DNA of 43,925 nucleotides from a virus: the IMG/VR virus record IMGVR_UViG_3300031658_003780, positions 1 through 43,925 of that record. One strand, 5' to 3'. The stretch's first letter is position 1. Every line of letters starts with the position of its first letter. The position numbers were made by a program, and so were the translations under genes. This document shows, piece after piece, positions 29,722 through 37,555 of this stretch. Under the pieces are notes generated by a model. That model was not told where the DNA came from. It made no database searches and was given only the letters and a program-made list of their open reading frames with translations.

Positions 29722-30702
29722 TTAAAACATTGTTTCTGTATCCCAGTCCATATGACCTTTAGCATAATTTGTAACTCTATTAGCAAAGAAATCTGTTTGT
29801 TGTTTACCTGCTATTACAGCATCAAACCATTTCATCGTTTTTAAAGCTCCTTTGTTGATATCCGCTGAAGGAATTAAAGGCTTTAGCCCTAAGTCCCCCA
29901 TTTTAGTATTGACTCTATGTTTTATAAAGTTCTTAAGCTCGTCTTTAGTTAAATTTTCTAAATCACCCATTTCAAATACCTTATCAATAAAGTCAAACTC
30001 TAACTTAATAGCTGCTGTAGCTGCTTCTCTAATATCTTCTTCTAATTTAGGAGTTTTAAACTCAGGATGTTCTTCCATAAGAGTTCTAAATAACCAGCAT
30101 CCAGCATTACTATGAAGAGATTCATCTCTTACTGACCATTCTACTATCTGTCCGACTCCTTTCAATAGGTTTCTCATTTTAAAAGACAGTAACACTGCAA
30201 AGGAACTAAATAAGTTAACACCTTCTGTAAAGGCAGAAAAGATAGCTAGAGAGACAGCTCTTTGATGCCAATCTGGTTTATCATGACTATCACGAACATT
30301 CATTAAGTTCTCTATTTTAGCCATAGTTGCCTCATCTTCCATAAATTCTGCAAAGTTATCTAATCCTAATTGTTCATTGAGGAGTGAATAAGCTTCTGCA
30401 TGAATAGTTTCAAAAGAACCAAACGTTACGCCCATCATAATTACTTCTGGTTTTCTAAACCAAGTGGTAACCAAGTTTGTCCAGTAATCATTTACTACTG
30501 TTTCTGTTTGTGCAAAGCCTTTTAGAATACCTCCTATTAGGTTCTTTTCATGTTCTTTTAGATTAGACTTCCAATCTGTTACATCTTGTGACATGGGTAC
30601 TTCCGTATGTAACCAGTGTGCCTGCTGTTGTTTAAGCCAGTAGTCATATGCTTGTGGGTACTCAAAGGGTTTGTAGACGATTCTTTCGTTTAATAAACTC
30701 AT
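29722..30702 (-). CDS. nrdB: Class I ribonucleotide reductase, beta subunit
   Basis: The 326-residue di-iron subunit shows SFETIHAEAY, giving a Glu-x2-His pair and the radical Tyr four residues on. FTEGVNLFSSFA supplies another Glu, and RDESLHSNAG the last Glu-x2-His. It forms the radical used by NrdA. The first ligand position (TETVVNDYW) is Glu- or Asp-based and not certain by eye. It begins a unit after the terminator at 30735-30767, and is followed by nrdA. Confidence 0.96.
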   Translation of the reverse strand: MSLLNERIVYKPFEYPQAYDYWLKQQQAHWLHTEVPMSQDVTDWKSNLKEHEKNLIGGILKGFAQTETVVNDYWTNLVTTWFRKPEVIMMGVTFGSFETIHAEAYSLLNEQLGLDNFAEFMEDEATMAKIENLMNVRDSHDKPDWHQRAVSLAIFSAFTEGVNLFSSFAVLLSFKMRNLLKGVGQIVEWSVRDESLHSNAGCWLFRTLMEEHPEFKTPKLEEDIREAATAAIKLEFDFIDKVFEMGDLENLTKDELKNFIKHRVNTKMGDLGLKPLIPSADINKGALKTMKWFDAVIAGKQQTDFFANRVTNYAKGHMDWDTETMF

Positions 30703-30734
30703 ATATTCTTATATATTATTGGTTGGTAGTTAGA

Positions 30735-30767
30735 CAAAAACGTCTCCGAAACGTGAATATCGGAGAC
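30735..30767 (-). terminator. Hairpin terminator between helicase and nrdB
   Basis: On the minus strand GTCTCCG ATATTCACGTTT CGGAGAC forms a perfect 7-bp stem (30742-30748 with 30761-30767) followed by GTTTTTG. It lies 22 nt after the helicase stop. Confidence 0.75.
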
Positions 30768-30788
30768 TAAAATAAATAGCATATATAT

Positions 30789-32132
30789 TTAGGTTTTGTC
30801 GAATATTTTTTCCATTTTTTCTTTAGTTAAGCTGTAAATCGGCTTATCGTCGGGAATTAAGTCTGAAGCGTTAGCTTCTCCGTCAAAAGTAATATGACCA
30901 TTATTAGTATCCATTTTAAGATTATAAGTCATACCATCTTGCCCGTATCTGTTCTTCATAACGTGCCATCTACCTGTACCTAGTACTTTATCTTCTTTCA
31001 TTCTAGATAAAGAGAAACACATATCCGCTACCATCATCTTATCGTAAGAACCTGCTGCCTTATCTCCTTCAATTACTGAATCTTTAGCTCCCATACGGTT
31101 AACCTGAGATGGAGTAATGATTGGTATCTTTAATTCTTTTGCTAATCCTTTAGTAGCAATAAATACATCATCAATTTCGTCTTTACGTTCGTTATATTTA
31201 CCTTTAGAAGGAGCTCTTAAATAGTCCACATAGTCAATTACTATCATATCTGGTTTATGATCCATATCCATACATTTCTGTACGTGAGATTTTATAGTAT
31301 TTACTGTAGCCCCTTTAGGTGGGTATTCTTTTACTATTAACTTACCTTTTAATCCGTCTACTAGTATTTGAACTTCACCTCTATGTTTATTTACTTCGTC
31401 AATTGAATGACCAGTAAAATAACAATCAAATCTCTTACCAACATAGTCTTCTCCTAATTCTAAGGTATAGTAGTTAACATTATATCCCATCTTGACTGCA
31501 TGGGCTGCCATTGCTACACAAGTCCAACTCTTACCTCCTCCAGGATTACCAAAAACTATTGCTAAATCACCTGGACCGAATCCACCTTGAATACCTGCAT
31601 TTAATTCAGGCCATGGAGTTGGTATAGTAGGTCTATAGTCTTCTCTATAACGAGTTTCTACATCTTTATTATACTCATGACCCATATTCTTATCCATACC
31701 TGCTTTCATGGCTTTTTCGATCTGGTTTCTAATACCATCGAAATCTCCATCTTTTAATAAGTCGGTAGAATTTAAGATTGCGGCTTTCATTTCTTGATTC
31801 TTACAAAAAGTAGTAAACTCTTCCTGTATATACTCTAGATCATCTTGTGAAGCTTCGTAAGAGTTTCTAAGCTCTTCTTTTAATGCAACTACTAGTACCT
31901 CATTTTCAACCTTTTGAAGTTCTACTTTAAGAACATCCATTGTAATGTTTGTATGGTAATTGTCAAAGTAACTAATTATTTGACTTATAATCCACTTATG
32001 TGAATCTGCGTCAAAATATCCTTCTTGAAGGACGTCTCTTACATTAAGTAAGAACGTTTTGTCGGTCAATAAGGATCCTAATACTTTTAATTGGAACCCC
32101 TTCCCGTACTGCTGTAGCGATTTTAATGTCAT
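30789..32132 (-). CDS. Replicative DNA helicase (DnaB/gp41-like)
   Basis: The 447-residue protein has an N-terminal helical domain (1-150) and a RecA-like motor. Walker A is GNPGGGKSW (195-203), the Walker B-like strand is MIVIDYVDYL, and TPSQVNRMGAKDS follows as sensor, with LSRMKEDK and KNRYGQDGM toward the end (arginine finger region). It unwinds DNA at the fork. No primase domain is fused. It starts a unit with the TCGTATATT motif and leader CAGGTTATAAACAATG. Confidence 0.95.
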   Translation of the reverse strand: MTLKSLQQYGKGFQLKVLGSLLTDKTFLLNVRDVLQEGYFDADSHKWIISQIISYFDNYHTNITMDVLKVELQKVENEVLVVALKEELRNSYEASQDDLEYIQEEFTTFCKNQEMKAAILNSTDLLKDGDFDGIRNQIEKAMKAGMDKNMGHEYNKDVETRYREDYRPTIPTPWPELNAGIQGGFGPGDLAIVFGNPGGGKSWTCVAMAAHAVKMGYNVNYYTLELGEDYVGKRFDCYFTGHSIDEVNKHRGEVQILVDGLKGKLIVKEYPPKGATVNTIKSHVQKCMDMDHKPDMIVIDYVDYLRAPSKGKYNERKDEIDDVFIATKGLAKELKIPIITPSQVNRMGAKDSVIEGDKAAGSYDKMMVADMCFSLSRMKEDKVLGTGRWHVMKNRYGQDGMTYNLKMDTNNGHITFDGEANASDLIPDDKPIYSLTKEKMEKIFDKT

Positions 32133-32160
32133 TGTTTATAACCTGTTTTAATTATACTTA

Positions 32161-32169
32161 AATATACGA
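32161..32169 (-). promoter_or_regulatory. TCGTATATT promoter-like motif before helicase
   Basis: The minus strand reads AATAAATCGTATATTTAAGTAT in the 81-nt gap between the exonuclease and helicase genes, about 28 nt ahead of the helicase ATG. Confidence 0.55.
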
Positions 32170-32213
32170 TTTATTATTGTCTTATACAAGCTAAATCGAA
32201 TAAAAGAATACTA

Positions 32214-33245
32214 TTATTTGAAGACTGTTAAGCTTCTAAAATTCTCTAACCATCCTTCAGTATTTTTTGTAATACCTTCTATCTGGTCTTGTTCTAGCAA
32301 GTGTAAAAAAGCTCCTGTTTGTAAATCCGGAACATTTCCACGTATTATGTTGTGTACTATATCTTTTTCTTTTTCATCTAAAGAAGACTCATGTAAGTCC
32401 ATTAGAGTATAGTTAGTTTCAACACGATCCCATTCAGTAATGATTTTAGGAAAGATCTTTTTTACTTTTGGATCCTCTAATTTTTTAGCACATACATCAT
32501 AGACATATTCTAAAGTAGTTCCCGGTTTATTAACTAAGTCTGGGAATTCTTTTATGATTGTTTTTATACCTAATCCTTTAACACCTGCTAAATTATCTGA
32601 ATTATCACCTAGTAAGGCTTTAACTACGTTATAATTTCCAGGGAGTACTTTTAATTCTTCTTCAATATTTACTGCCGTAAAGACTTTTTTCTTAATTGGA
32701 GCATATACCTCTATTTCATGATTTACTAACTGTAAAAAATCTTTATCTGAAGAAACAATTGTAACCTTTTTACCGGATGCAGATCCTTTTTGTGCTAAGT
32801 ACGCTATTATATCATCTGCTTCTAGTTTTTCCATAACCATAGACTGTACTGGTAGGCATTCTAGGTAGTCCTGTGTTCTGTGTAACTGTCCTATTAAAGC
32901 TTCCATCTCTTCTGCTTTAGAATCGTATAAGCCCCAATGAGTAATTCTTGATGTAGCTCTTTGAGCTTTATAATTAGGGTCTATATTCTTTCTATTAGCT
33001 GATCCTCCTTTTCCGTCCCAAATAATTACTACCCTTGTAGGGTTAAATGTCCTTGTAACAAATCCTAAAGACCTTAAGAATCCAACCGTACCACCTATAT
33101 GGTGGCCGGTCGGGTTCATCGCCTTGAGTAGAGAGAAACTACGAATTAACATATTCATAGCATCTATGACCAATATATGATCATTTAACTCTCGAGGAGG
33201 GGTTTCTTTAAGGTTTTCTAAAATACTTTGTTGTAGTTTGTTCAT
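32214..33245 (-). CDS. 5'-3' exonuclease / RNase H (FEN family)
   Basis: The 343-residue protein has the PIN/FEN fold: HILVIDAMNMLIRSF (Asp near 27), VVIIWDGKGGSANRK (second metal Asp and Arg), LEADDIIAYLAQ, SSDKDFLQLV, and LLGDNSDNLAGVKGLG (the H3TH DNA-binding helix). It resembles T4 RNase H and Pol I 5'-nuclease. It would remove RNA primers, complementing the polymerase that lacks this domain. It overlaps the recombinase stop by 1 nt. Confidence 0.94.
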   Translation of the reverse strand: MNKLQQSILENLKETPPRELNDHILVIDAMNMLIRSFSLLKAMNPTGHHIGGTVGFLRSLGFVTRTFNPTRVVIIWDGKGGSANRKNIDPNYKAQRATSRITHWGLYDSKAEEMEALIGQLHRTQDYLECLPVQSMVMEKLEADDIIAYLAQKGSASGKKVTIVSSDKDFLQLVNHEIEVYAPIKKKVFTAVNIEEELKVLPGNYNVVKALLGDNSDNLAGVKGLGIKTIIKEFPDLVNKPGTTLEYVYDVCAKKLEDPKVKKIFPKIITEWDRVETNYTLMDLHESSLDEKEKDIVHNIIRGNVPDLQTGAFLHLLEQDQIEGITKNTEGWLENFRSLTVFK

Positions 33246-34315
33246 TAATCTAAGATTCCTTTAGTAATAACTTCTTCTTCTAAATCTCCTTCTTCAATAA
33301 GATCGAAATCTATACTACCAACTAACTTTAACCAATGCTCTTTATGTGCATCTCTATACTTGTCAATAGCTTTTTTATCATCTGGTATAAAACCATGTGA
33401 TGTCATTACTACTTTTCCTCTCGATTGTACTCCTCCAATATGATTCTTCTCAACTTGAATATTAGTACGTTTAGCAAACTCTACTTGTAGGCCATTTTTA
33501 ACAGCTTTAATCTTAGATGTTCCCGGGTTAGTAATGTTTCCAAAAGTTACTACTAATGTTGCATCATACCACATTGACATTCCTCCTTTATTCTGTAATT
33601 TAGGTTGTCCCATTGGATGTTCTGGTTTCATGGTCCAAACTTTATTAATAGCTACTAACGTATTAGTATAAGGACTATTTTCCTTACGAGATAATAGTAT
33701 TTTCTGGTTTAAATTATTACCAAATTGAGTAGACATAGCTCCTGCATTCCATTCATTATTGTTCTTATTAGAACGTACTGATAAATCACAAGGTATAGAT
33801 CCAATTGAATCCCAGAAGAAACACATATCGTGAGGTAGATTACCTTTTGATTGCTCATCAATTAGATCAGCCATATGTACTGCTACTTCTTCAATTGTAT
33901 TTAACGTACCTCTGTCTGCGTATAAGAAAAAGCCTTCATAATCTGTTACATTACCATTTTCGTCTTTAACTTCATCAAACTGTAAGCCCATCTCTTTAGC
34001 ATGCTCCCAAGACCATTTCATCTCTGAGATTATAAATACTGGTAGTATGCCTAGCTTTTGAGAATTAACTGCTGCTTCTAATAATGCAGTTGTTTTTCCG
34101 GTATCACTGTGTCCACGTAATAATGTAATGTGACCAGTAGGTATCCCAGGTAGAGACGTAATATCTTGGTAAGCATCAGAAAGAGGTATCCATCCTTGTT
34201 TCTTAAACTTAACCGAAGAATTCGAAAATCCTTTCTTCTTTTTAAAGTTTCCTAAGTTAAAACTCTTCTTCACAGCCGCACTCGCGGCCTCTTGAACTTC
34301 TTTCTTTTTTGCCAT
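33245..34315 (-). CDS. UvsX/RecA-like recombinase
   Basis: The 356-residue protein has LPGIPTGHITLLRGHS leading into Walker A GHSDTGKTT (69-76 region), FIISEMKWSWEHA, the Walker B-like DMCFFWDSIGSIP, and NNEWNAGAMSTQFGNNLNQ like loop 1. NKGGMSMWYDATLVVTF and HGFIPDD at the end fit T4 UvsX. It catalyses strand exchange for recombination-dependent replication and repair. The N-terminal 40 residues are basic. It overlaps the exonuclease by 1 nt and follows the SSB gene by 4 nt. Confidence 0.92.
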   Translation of the reverse strand: MAKKKEVQEAASAAVKKSFNLGNFKKKKGFSNSSVKFKKQGWIPLSDAYQDITSLPGIPTGHITLLRGHSDTGKTTALLEAAVNSQKLGILPVFIISEMKWSWEHAKEMGLQFDEVKDENGNVTDYEGFFLYADRGTLNTIEEVAVHMADLIDEQSKGNLPHDMCFFWDSIGSIPCDLSVRSNKNNNEWNAGAMSTQFGNNLNQKILLSRKENSPYTNTLVAINKVWTMKPEHPMGQPKLQNKGGMSMWYDATLVVTFGNITNPGTSKIKAVKNGLQVEFAKRTNIQVEKNHIGGVQSRGKVVMTSHGFIPDDKKAIDKYRDAHKEHWLKLVGSIDFDLIEEGDLEEEVITKGILD

Positions 34316-34319
34316 AAAT

Positions 34320-35114
34320 TTACTCGTTAAATAAGTCGTCGAACTTGCTTACTGTGTCCTTATTACCTGCAGATGCAGTTTCTAATGTAAAGTCACTTTC
34401 CGTCTTTGCTACTGCTGGTGCAGGAGTTGCCGATGGAGAAGGAGCTGATGCCGGTACTGCATTAGGATCCAAATACATTTGTAATTGTTTCTTAATATAG
34501 TTGTAATCATACTCGTTGTGAACTTCTTCAGGGTTTGGTTGACTCTTTAACCAGATATCTACTTCATCAGCTTTCTCTGACAATCCACTACTATTACGTT
34601 TTGGTCGTACTGATGTTTCTGGGTAAGGATTCCCTTGAGCCATGGTAAGAGTTAAGTCTGTACCGTTTACTGGGTCTGTAATATCACCGTAATCTTCATC
34701 AGCAACGATTGCCAATAGAGCTTTGTAAATAGTAATACCGAATCCCCATAGTCTTACACCTTTCTCTTCTTCACCTCTTACTACTACAGGAGCAAAGATA
34801 CGAGTTTTAGGAGTTAATTTACCTGCTAGAGACCAATTGTCTTTATCAGATGTCTTTTTAAGTTCGGCTACGAACTCTTCTACTGGATCTTGTTTGCCAA
34901 AATTCGATAGTGCTACCATCGGATACTTTCCTACACCGTAATGGAATTTCATTTCCTTAAAAGGCATAGTTGGGTTAAAGGCAGAAGGGACTAATCTAAT
35001 AGTCTGCTCTCCAATACTTGGTTTCCAAAAAATCTTTGTGTAGTCTGTTTTTTCTCTCTCCTGACCATTAGAGTTTAAGGCTTCTAGTTTCGCCTTGATC
35101 GCATTCAAATCCAT
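34320..35114 (-). CDS. Single-stranded DNA-binding protein (gp32-like)
   Basis: The 264-residue protein contains YTKIFWKPSIGEQTIRLVPS, FKEMKFHYGVGKYPMVALS, and LWGFGITIYKALLAIVADED, an OB-fold pattern of T4-like gp32. A Pro/Ala-rich linker (around 220-235) leads to an acidic tail, SKFDDLFNE, the usual protein-interaction tip. The zinc finger of T4 gp32 is not visible. It protects ssDNA and loads the recombinase. The TCGTATATT motif and a CAGTTATATG leader precede it. Confidence 0.9.
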   Translation of the reverse strand: MDLNAIKAKLEALNSNGQEREKTDYTKIFWKPSIGEQTIRLVPSAFNPTMPFKEMKFHYGVGKYPMVALSNFGKQDPVEEFVAELKKTSDKDNWSLAGKLTPKTRIFAPVVVRGEEEKGVRLWGFGITIYKALLAIVADEDYGDITDPVNGTDLTLTMAQGNPYPETSVRPKRNSSGLSEKADEVDIWLKSQPNPEEVHNEYDYNYIKKQLQMYLDPNAVPASAPSPSATPAPAVAKTESDFTLETASAGNKDTVSKFDDLFNE

Positions 35115-35148
35115 ATAACTGTTTTTTAATTGTTTATAACTTATTATT

Positions 35149-35157
35149 AATATACGA
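35149..35157 (-). promoter_or_regulatory. TCGTATATT promoter-like motif before SSB
   Basis: The minus strand reads TTCTTCGTATATTAATAATAAG. The SSB ATG at 35114 follows after 34 nt. It would drive the SSB-UvsX-exonuclease run. Confidence 0.55.
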
Positions 35158-35165
35158 AGAATATT

Positions 35166-35627
35166 TTAATTCTCCAACTCTACTATACGAAATAGTTTAG
35201 TATTAATTCTTTTTAATTCTGGACCCTTTGTTAGGAGAACGCAATTCCTATAATCTGGCCAGTTTACTTTAAAGTTTTTATCCAATTCTCCGCCGTTTAA
35301 CTCTTTTACAAGTGTATTTAGTGCATTAATTGTATATAATGTGTTAGATTCTTTCTTTCTATGTACTAAGATGGTATTCTCTATAAAATTAGATACGTTT
35401 GCGTAGTCCACGTTATATGTACATACATATTCATCTTGACTTTTAGAGTACAATACGAAAATTTTGTTGTAAATGATTTTATACCTTTCTTGTATTTCTC
35501 TTAAAGTAGCATCTAAGGTGCTTTCGGTTGAGAAAGTACAGAATAATTTATTGCTCATGTCTTCATTAATAGTGATATCGTTGAGATCGTAATCAAAACG
35601 ATTATTAGTTCCTATAACATTTTCCAT
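35166..35627 (-). CDS. Hypothetical protein (153 aa) in the replication module
   Basis: The protein starts MENVIGTNNRFDYDLNDITI, followed by LDATLREIQERYKIIYNKIF, a VCTYNVDYANVSNF segment, and ends LFRIVELEN. Mixed alpha/beta, no membrane helix, no motif recognised. It lies between the PolA-like gene and SSB. A GTATAAATAT sequence on the plus strand (35631-35640) is just before its start. Function unknown. Confidence 0.65.
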   Translation of the reverse strand: MENVIGTNNRFDYDLNDITINEDMSNKLFCTFSTESTLDATLREIQERYKIIYNKIFVLYSKSQDEYVCTYNVDYANVSNFIENTILVHRKKESNTLYTINALNTLVKELNGGELDKNFKVNWPDYRNCVLLTKGPELKRINTKLFRIVELEN

Positions 35628-35650
35628 TTAGTATAAATATGTAATTAATT

Positions 35651-36976
35651 TTATAAAAGCAAGTTATTACCTGCTTTATATTTAACGGGGTATTTGCCCC
35701 CTTGGTTTAAAATTTGTTCTAACTCTATTAGCAGTTGCTTTCCCTCTGATTTATCAACATCAAAAAGTAAAGAATCGTAAGTGAATAGAACTACAGTAGT
35801 CTTTTTATCTTTAAGGTACCTAAGTACATCTTTCAATATAAGAATATTTCTTGAGGTTTCCAAGCTTTGCATCATATAGTTCATAAGCTTAGCTGGATGC
35901 ATCTCTCCTAACTTCTTTGTAAACGGTTTACCGGAGACTGGATTGCATACTTCTCCTATTTCTTCATATACCGACCACATATTATCTATAAATTCTTGAA
36001 TCAACTTAAATATCTTCAAATTTTTATGTTTATGAGGTATTTTACCGTATATAGCTTGAAAGTTAATCTGTTTAGCTTCTAAATATTGCTCTTCTGATAT
36101 ATCTTCAGTTCCAAAGTAATGTTTAGCTAATTGTTTATGTGCTGATTCATCTGTTAGTTCATATCCAATCTGTTCGCAAAGTAAACGAAGATGGTAGCCA
36201 TCAAAATCAAATTCAACAAATTTATCATTCTGAGGTGTGAAGCATTCTCGGTGTTCTTCAGTTTTAGGTATAGCTGCGAAATTAACACTATTAAAAGCAT
36301 TAGTAGGTCGAGATGTTGCATTATATAAGTTATACGATGTATATACAGTACTGCCGTCTATGTTATATATGGGATCTTTTGGAGTAAAAGCCGCTTCAAA
36401 CTGGTTATTACGTATACCGATGCCAGGTTGCTCTAATAAGTAAAATACATTTGTAGCTAAGTTATTATAAAACTCAAATCCAGAGGGTACTTTTAGGTTT
36501 ATTACTTTTTTAATTTGTTCGTAAGTTTCCTCACATTTCTCATATATCTTTGATATAGGAATGAGTTGATTAATTTGCTTTTTACCTTTATGTTTGTTGT
36601 AGTACCAGTTGTAAGTAGAGTTTTTACAAGTTATCTCTAACCTATTATAATTTACCATTGAATATAGTAAGGATATGTCTATTGCTCCCTGTATATTAAA
36701 GTGGTATAGTAGCTCCTTCTTATCTTTGGTATATAGTGATTGTACACTGTTAAGAAGACGAGAGACACGTTCTTTATTTACATTAATACCTTCGTCGTGA
36801 TTAATTGGAATTATGTATCCGTGATGGCTTTTATGAAGTCTTATGTATACTGCTGTAGTTTGAGTTAATTTAGGATGGAATTCGTCATTACTAGATATTA
36901 CTTCTACGTAAGCACCTAATTTCATTAACCTCTCTAAATTTTCGAGCTTACGCTCTTCCTCTATTATATAAAACAC
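35651..36976 (-). CDS. Divergent family A DNA polymerase-like protein
   Basis: The 441-residue protein ends in a recognisable Pol I palm/fingers. SRPTNAFNSVNFAAIP is the T-x-R-x-N...N-x-x-IP approach. FVEFDFDGYHLRLL is motif A (Asp257 and Asp259). KQINFQAIYG is the O-helix core (Phe306 in the Phe762 position, Tyr309-Gly310). FTYDSLLFD is motif C with Asp401 but Tyr-Asp-Ser instead of His-Asp-Glu. About 200 N-terminal residues match no exonuclease motif. Start is GTG at 36974-36976, supported by the GGTTATAATTAAGTG leader. The metal aspartates are kept, so activity is possible. It sits upstream of SSB and UvsX. Confidence 0.75.
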   Translation of the reverse strand: MFYIIEEERKLENLERLMKLGAYVEVISSNDEFHPKLTQTTAVYIRLHKSHHGYIIPINHDEGINVNKERVSRLLNSVQSLYTKDKKELLYHFNIQGAIDISLLYSMVNYNRLEITCKNSTYNWYYNKHKGKKQINQLIPISKIYEKCEETYEQIKKVINLKVPSGFEFYNNLATNVFYLLEQPGIGIRNNQFEAAFTPKDPIYNIDGSTVYTSYNLYNATSRPTNAFNSVNFAAIPKTEEHRECFTPQNDKFVEFDFDGYHLRLLCEQIGYELTDESAHKQLAKHYFGTEDISEEQYLEAKQINFQAIYGKIPHKHKNLKIFKLIQEFIDNMWSVYEEIGEVCNPVSGKPFTKKLGEMHPAKLMNYMMQSLETSRNILILKDVLRYLKDKKTTVVLFTYDSLLFDVDKSEGKQLLIELEQILNQGGKYPVKYKAGNNLLL

Positions 36977-37004
36977 TTAATTATAACCTTTAATATTATA
37001 CTAC

Positions 37005-37013
37005 AATATACGG
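37005..37013 (-). promoter_or_regulatory. CCGTATATT promoter-like motif before the PolA-like gene
   Basis: The minus strand reads AAAGTCCGTATATTGTAGTAT, one base off the motif. The GTG start follows 28 nt downstream. It marks the switch from virion to replication genes. Confidence 0.5.
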
Positions 37014-37021
37014 ACTTTTAT

Positions 37022-37555
37022 TTAAACTACAAACTCATCTAATAGAAATAAGTAATTTTTTATTCCACTGACTTTATTATCTGCTGCTTTAATAGCTTTA
37101 ATATGTCTAGTTATAGCTCCGTAATATGTAATTCCATCAAACTTTGTATCCTCTGCTGGACCTTCTAGCCACCAGTTTAACTTAGTAGTAGTATAAGATG
37201 GGTAGTTGGCTGCTTTAGTATGTTCTTTACTGTCTACTTCTACTATTTTACCACTTCTATTATCTTTTACAAAGTACCTAGTAAACTCTTTAGCAATATA
37301 GTCTTTTTTTGTTGGGGATACAACTGTTCCTATAGGTTTAGGTTCTTCTGATGTAGTGTTAAGGCTATTAAGATGTTCACTTTCAAATATTAATTCCTTT
37401 TTAACATTAACTGGGTCGGTTCCTTCAAATAATTGTTTTTTAAAGGTAATAATGTACTGTCCATTGAAAGGTTTTAAAGTATCTTTATACAAGATAGCTT
37501 CAGATCCTCCAGATGCTGTAAATGGTCCTTTATATTTTGATTTCGGTAAATACAT
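37022..37555 (-). CDS. Virion-module hypothetical protein (177 aa)
   Basis: The protein starts MYLPKSKYKGPFTASGGSEA and contains LKPFNGQYIITFKKQLFEGT, then TRYFVKDNRSGKIVEVDSKE, and ends LFLLDEFVV. It is beta-rich, with no signal peptide or enzyme motif. It overlaps the 721-aa tail/baseplate protein by 1 nt, so it is likely a baseplate or tail component. A family cannot be named. Confidence 0.6.
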   Translation of the reverse strand: MYLPKSKYKGPFTASGGSEAILYKDTLKPFNGQYIITFKKQLFEGTDPVNVKKELIFESEHLNSLNTTSEEPKPIGTVVSPTKKDYIAKEFTRYFVKDNRSGKIVEVDSKEHTKAANYPSYTTTKLNWWLEGPAEDTKFDGITYYGAITRHIKAIKAADNKVSGIKNYLFLLDEFVV

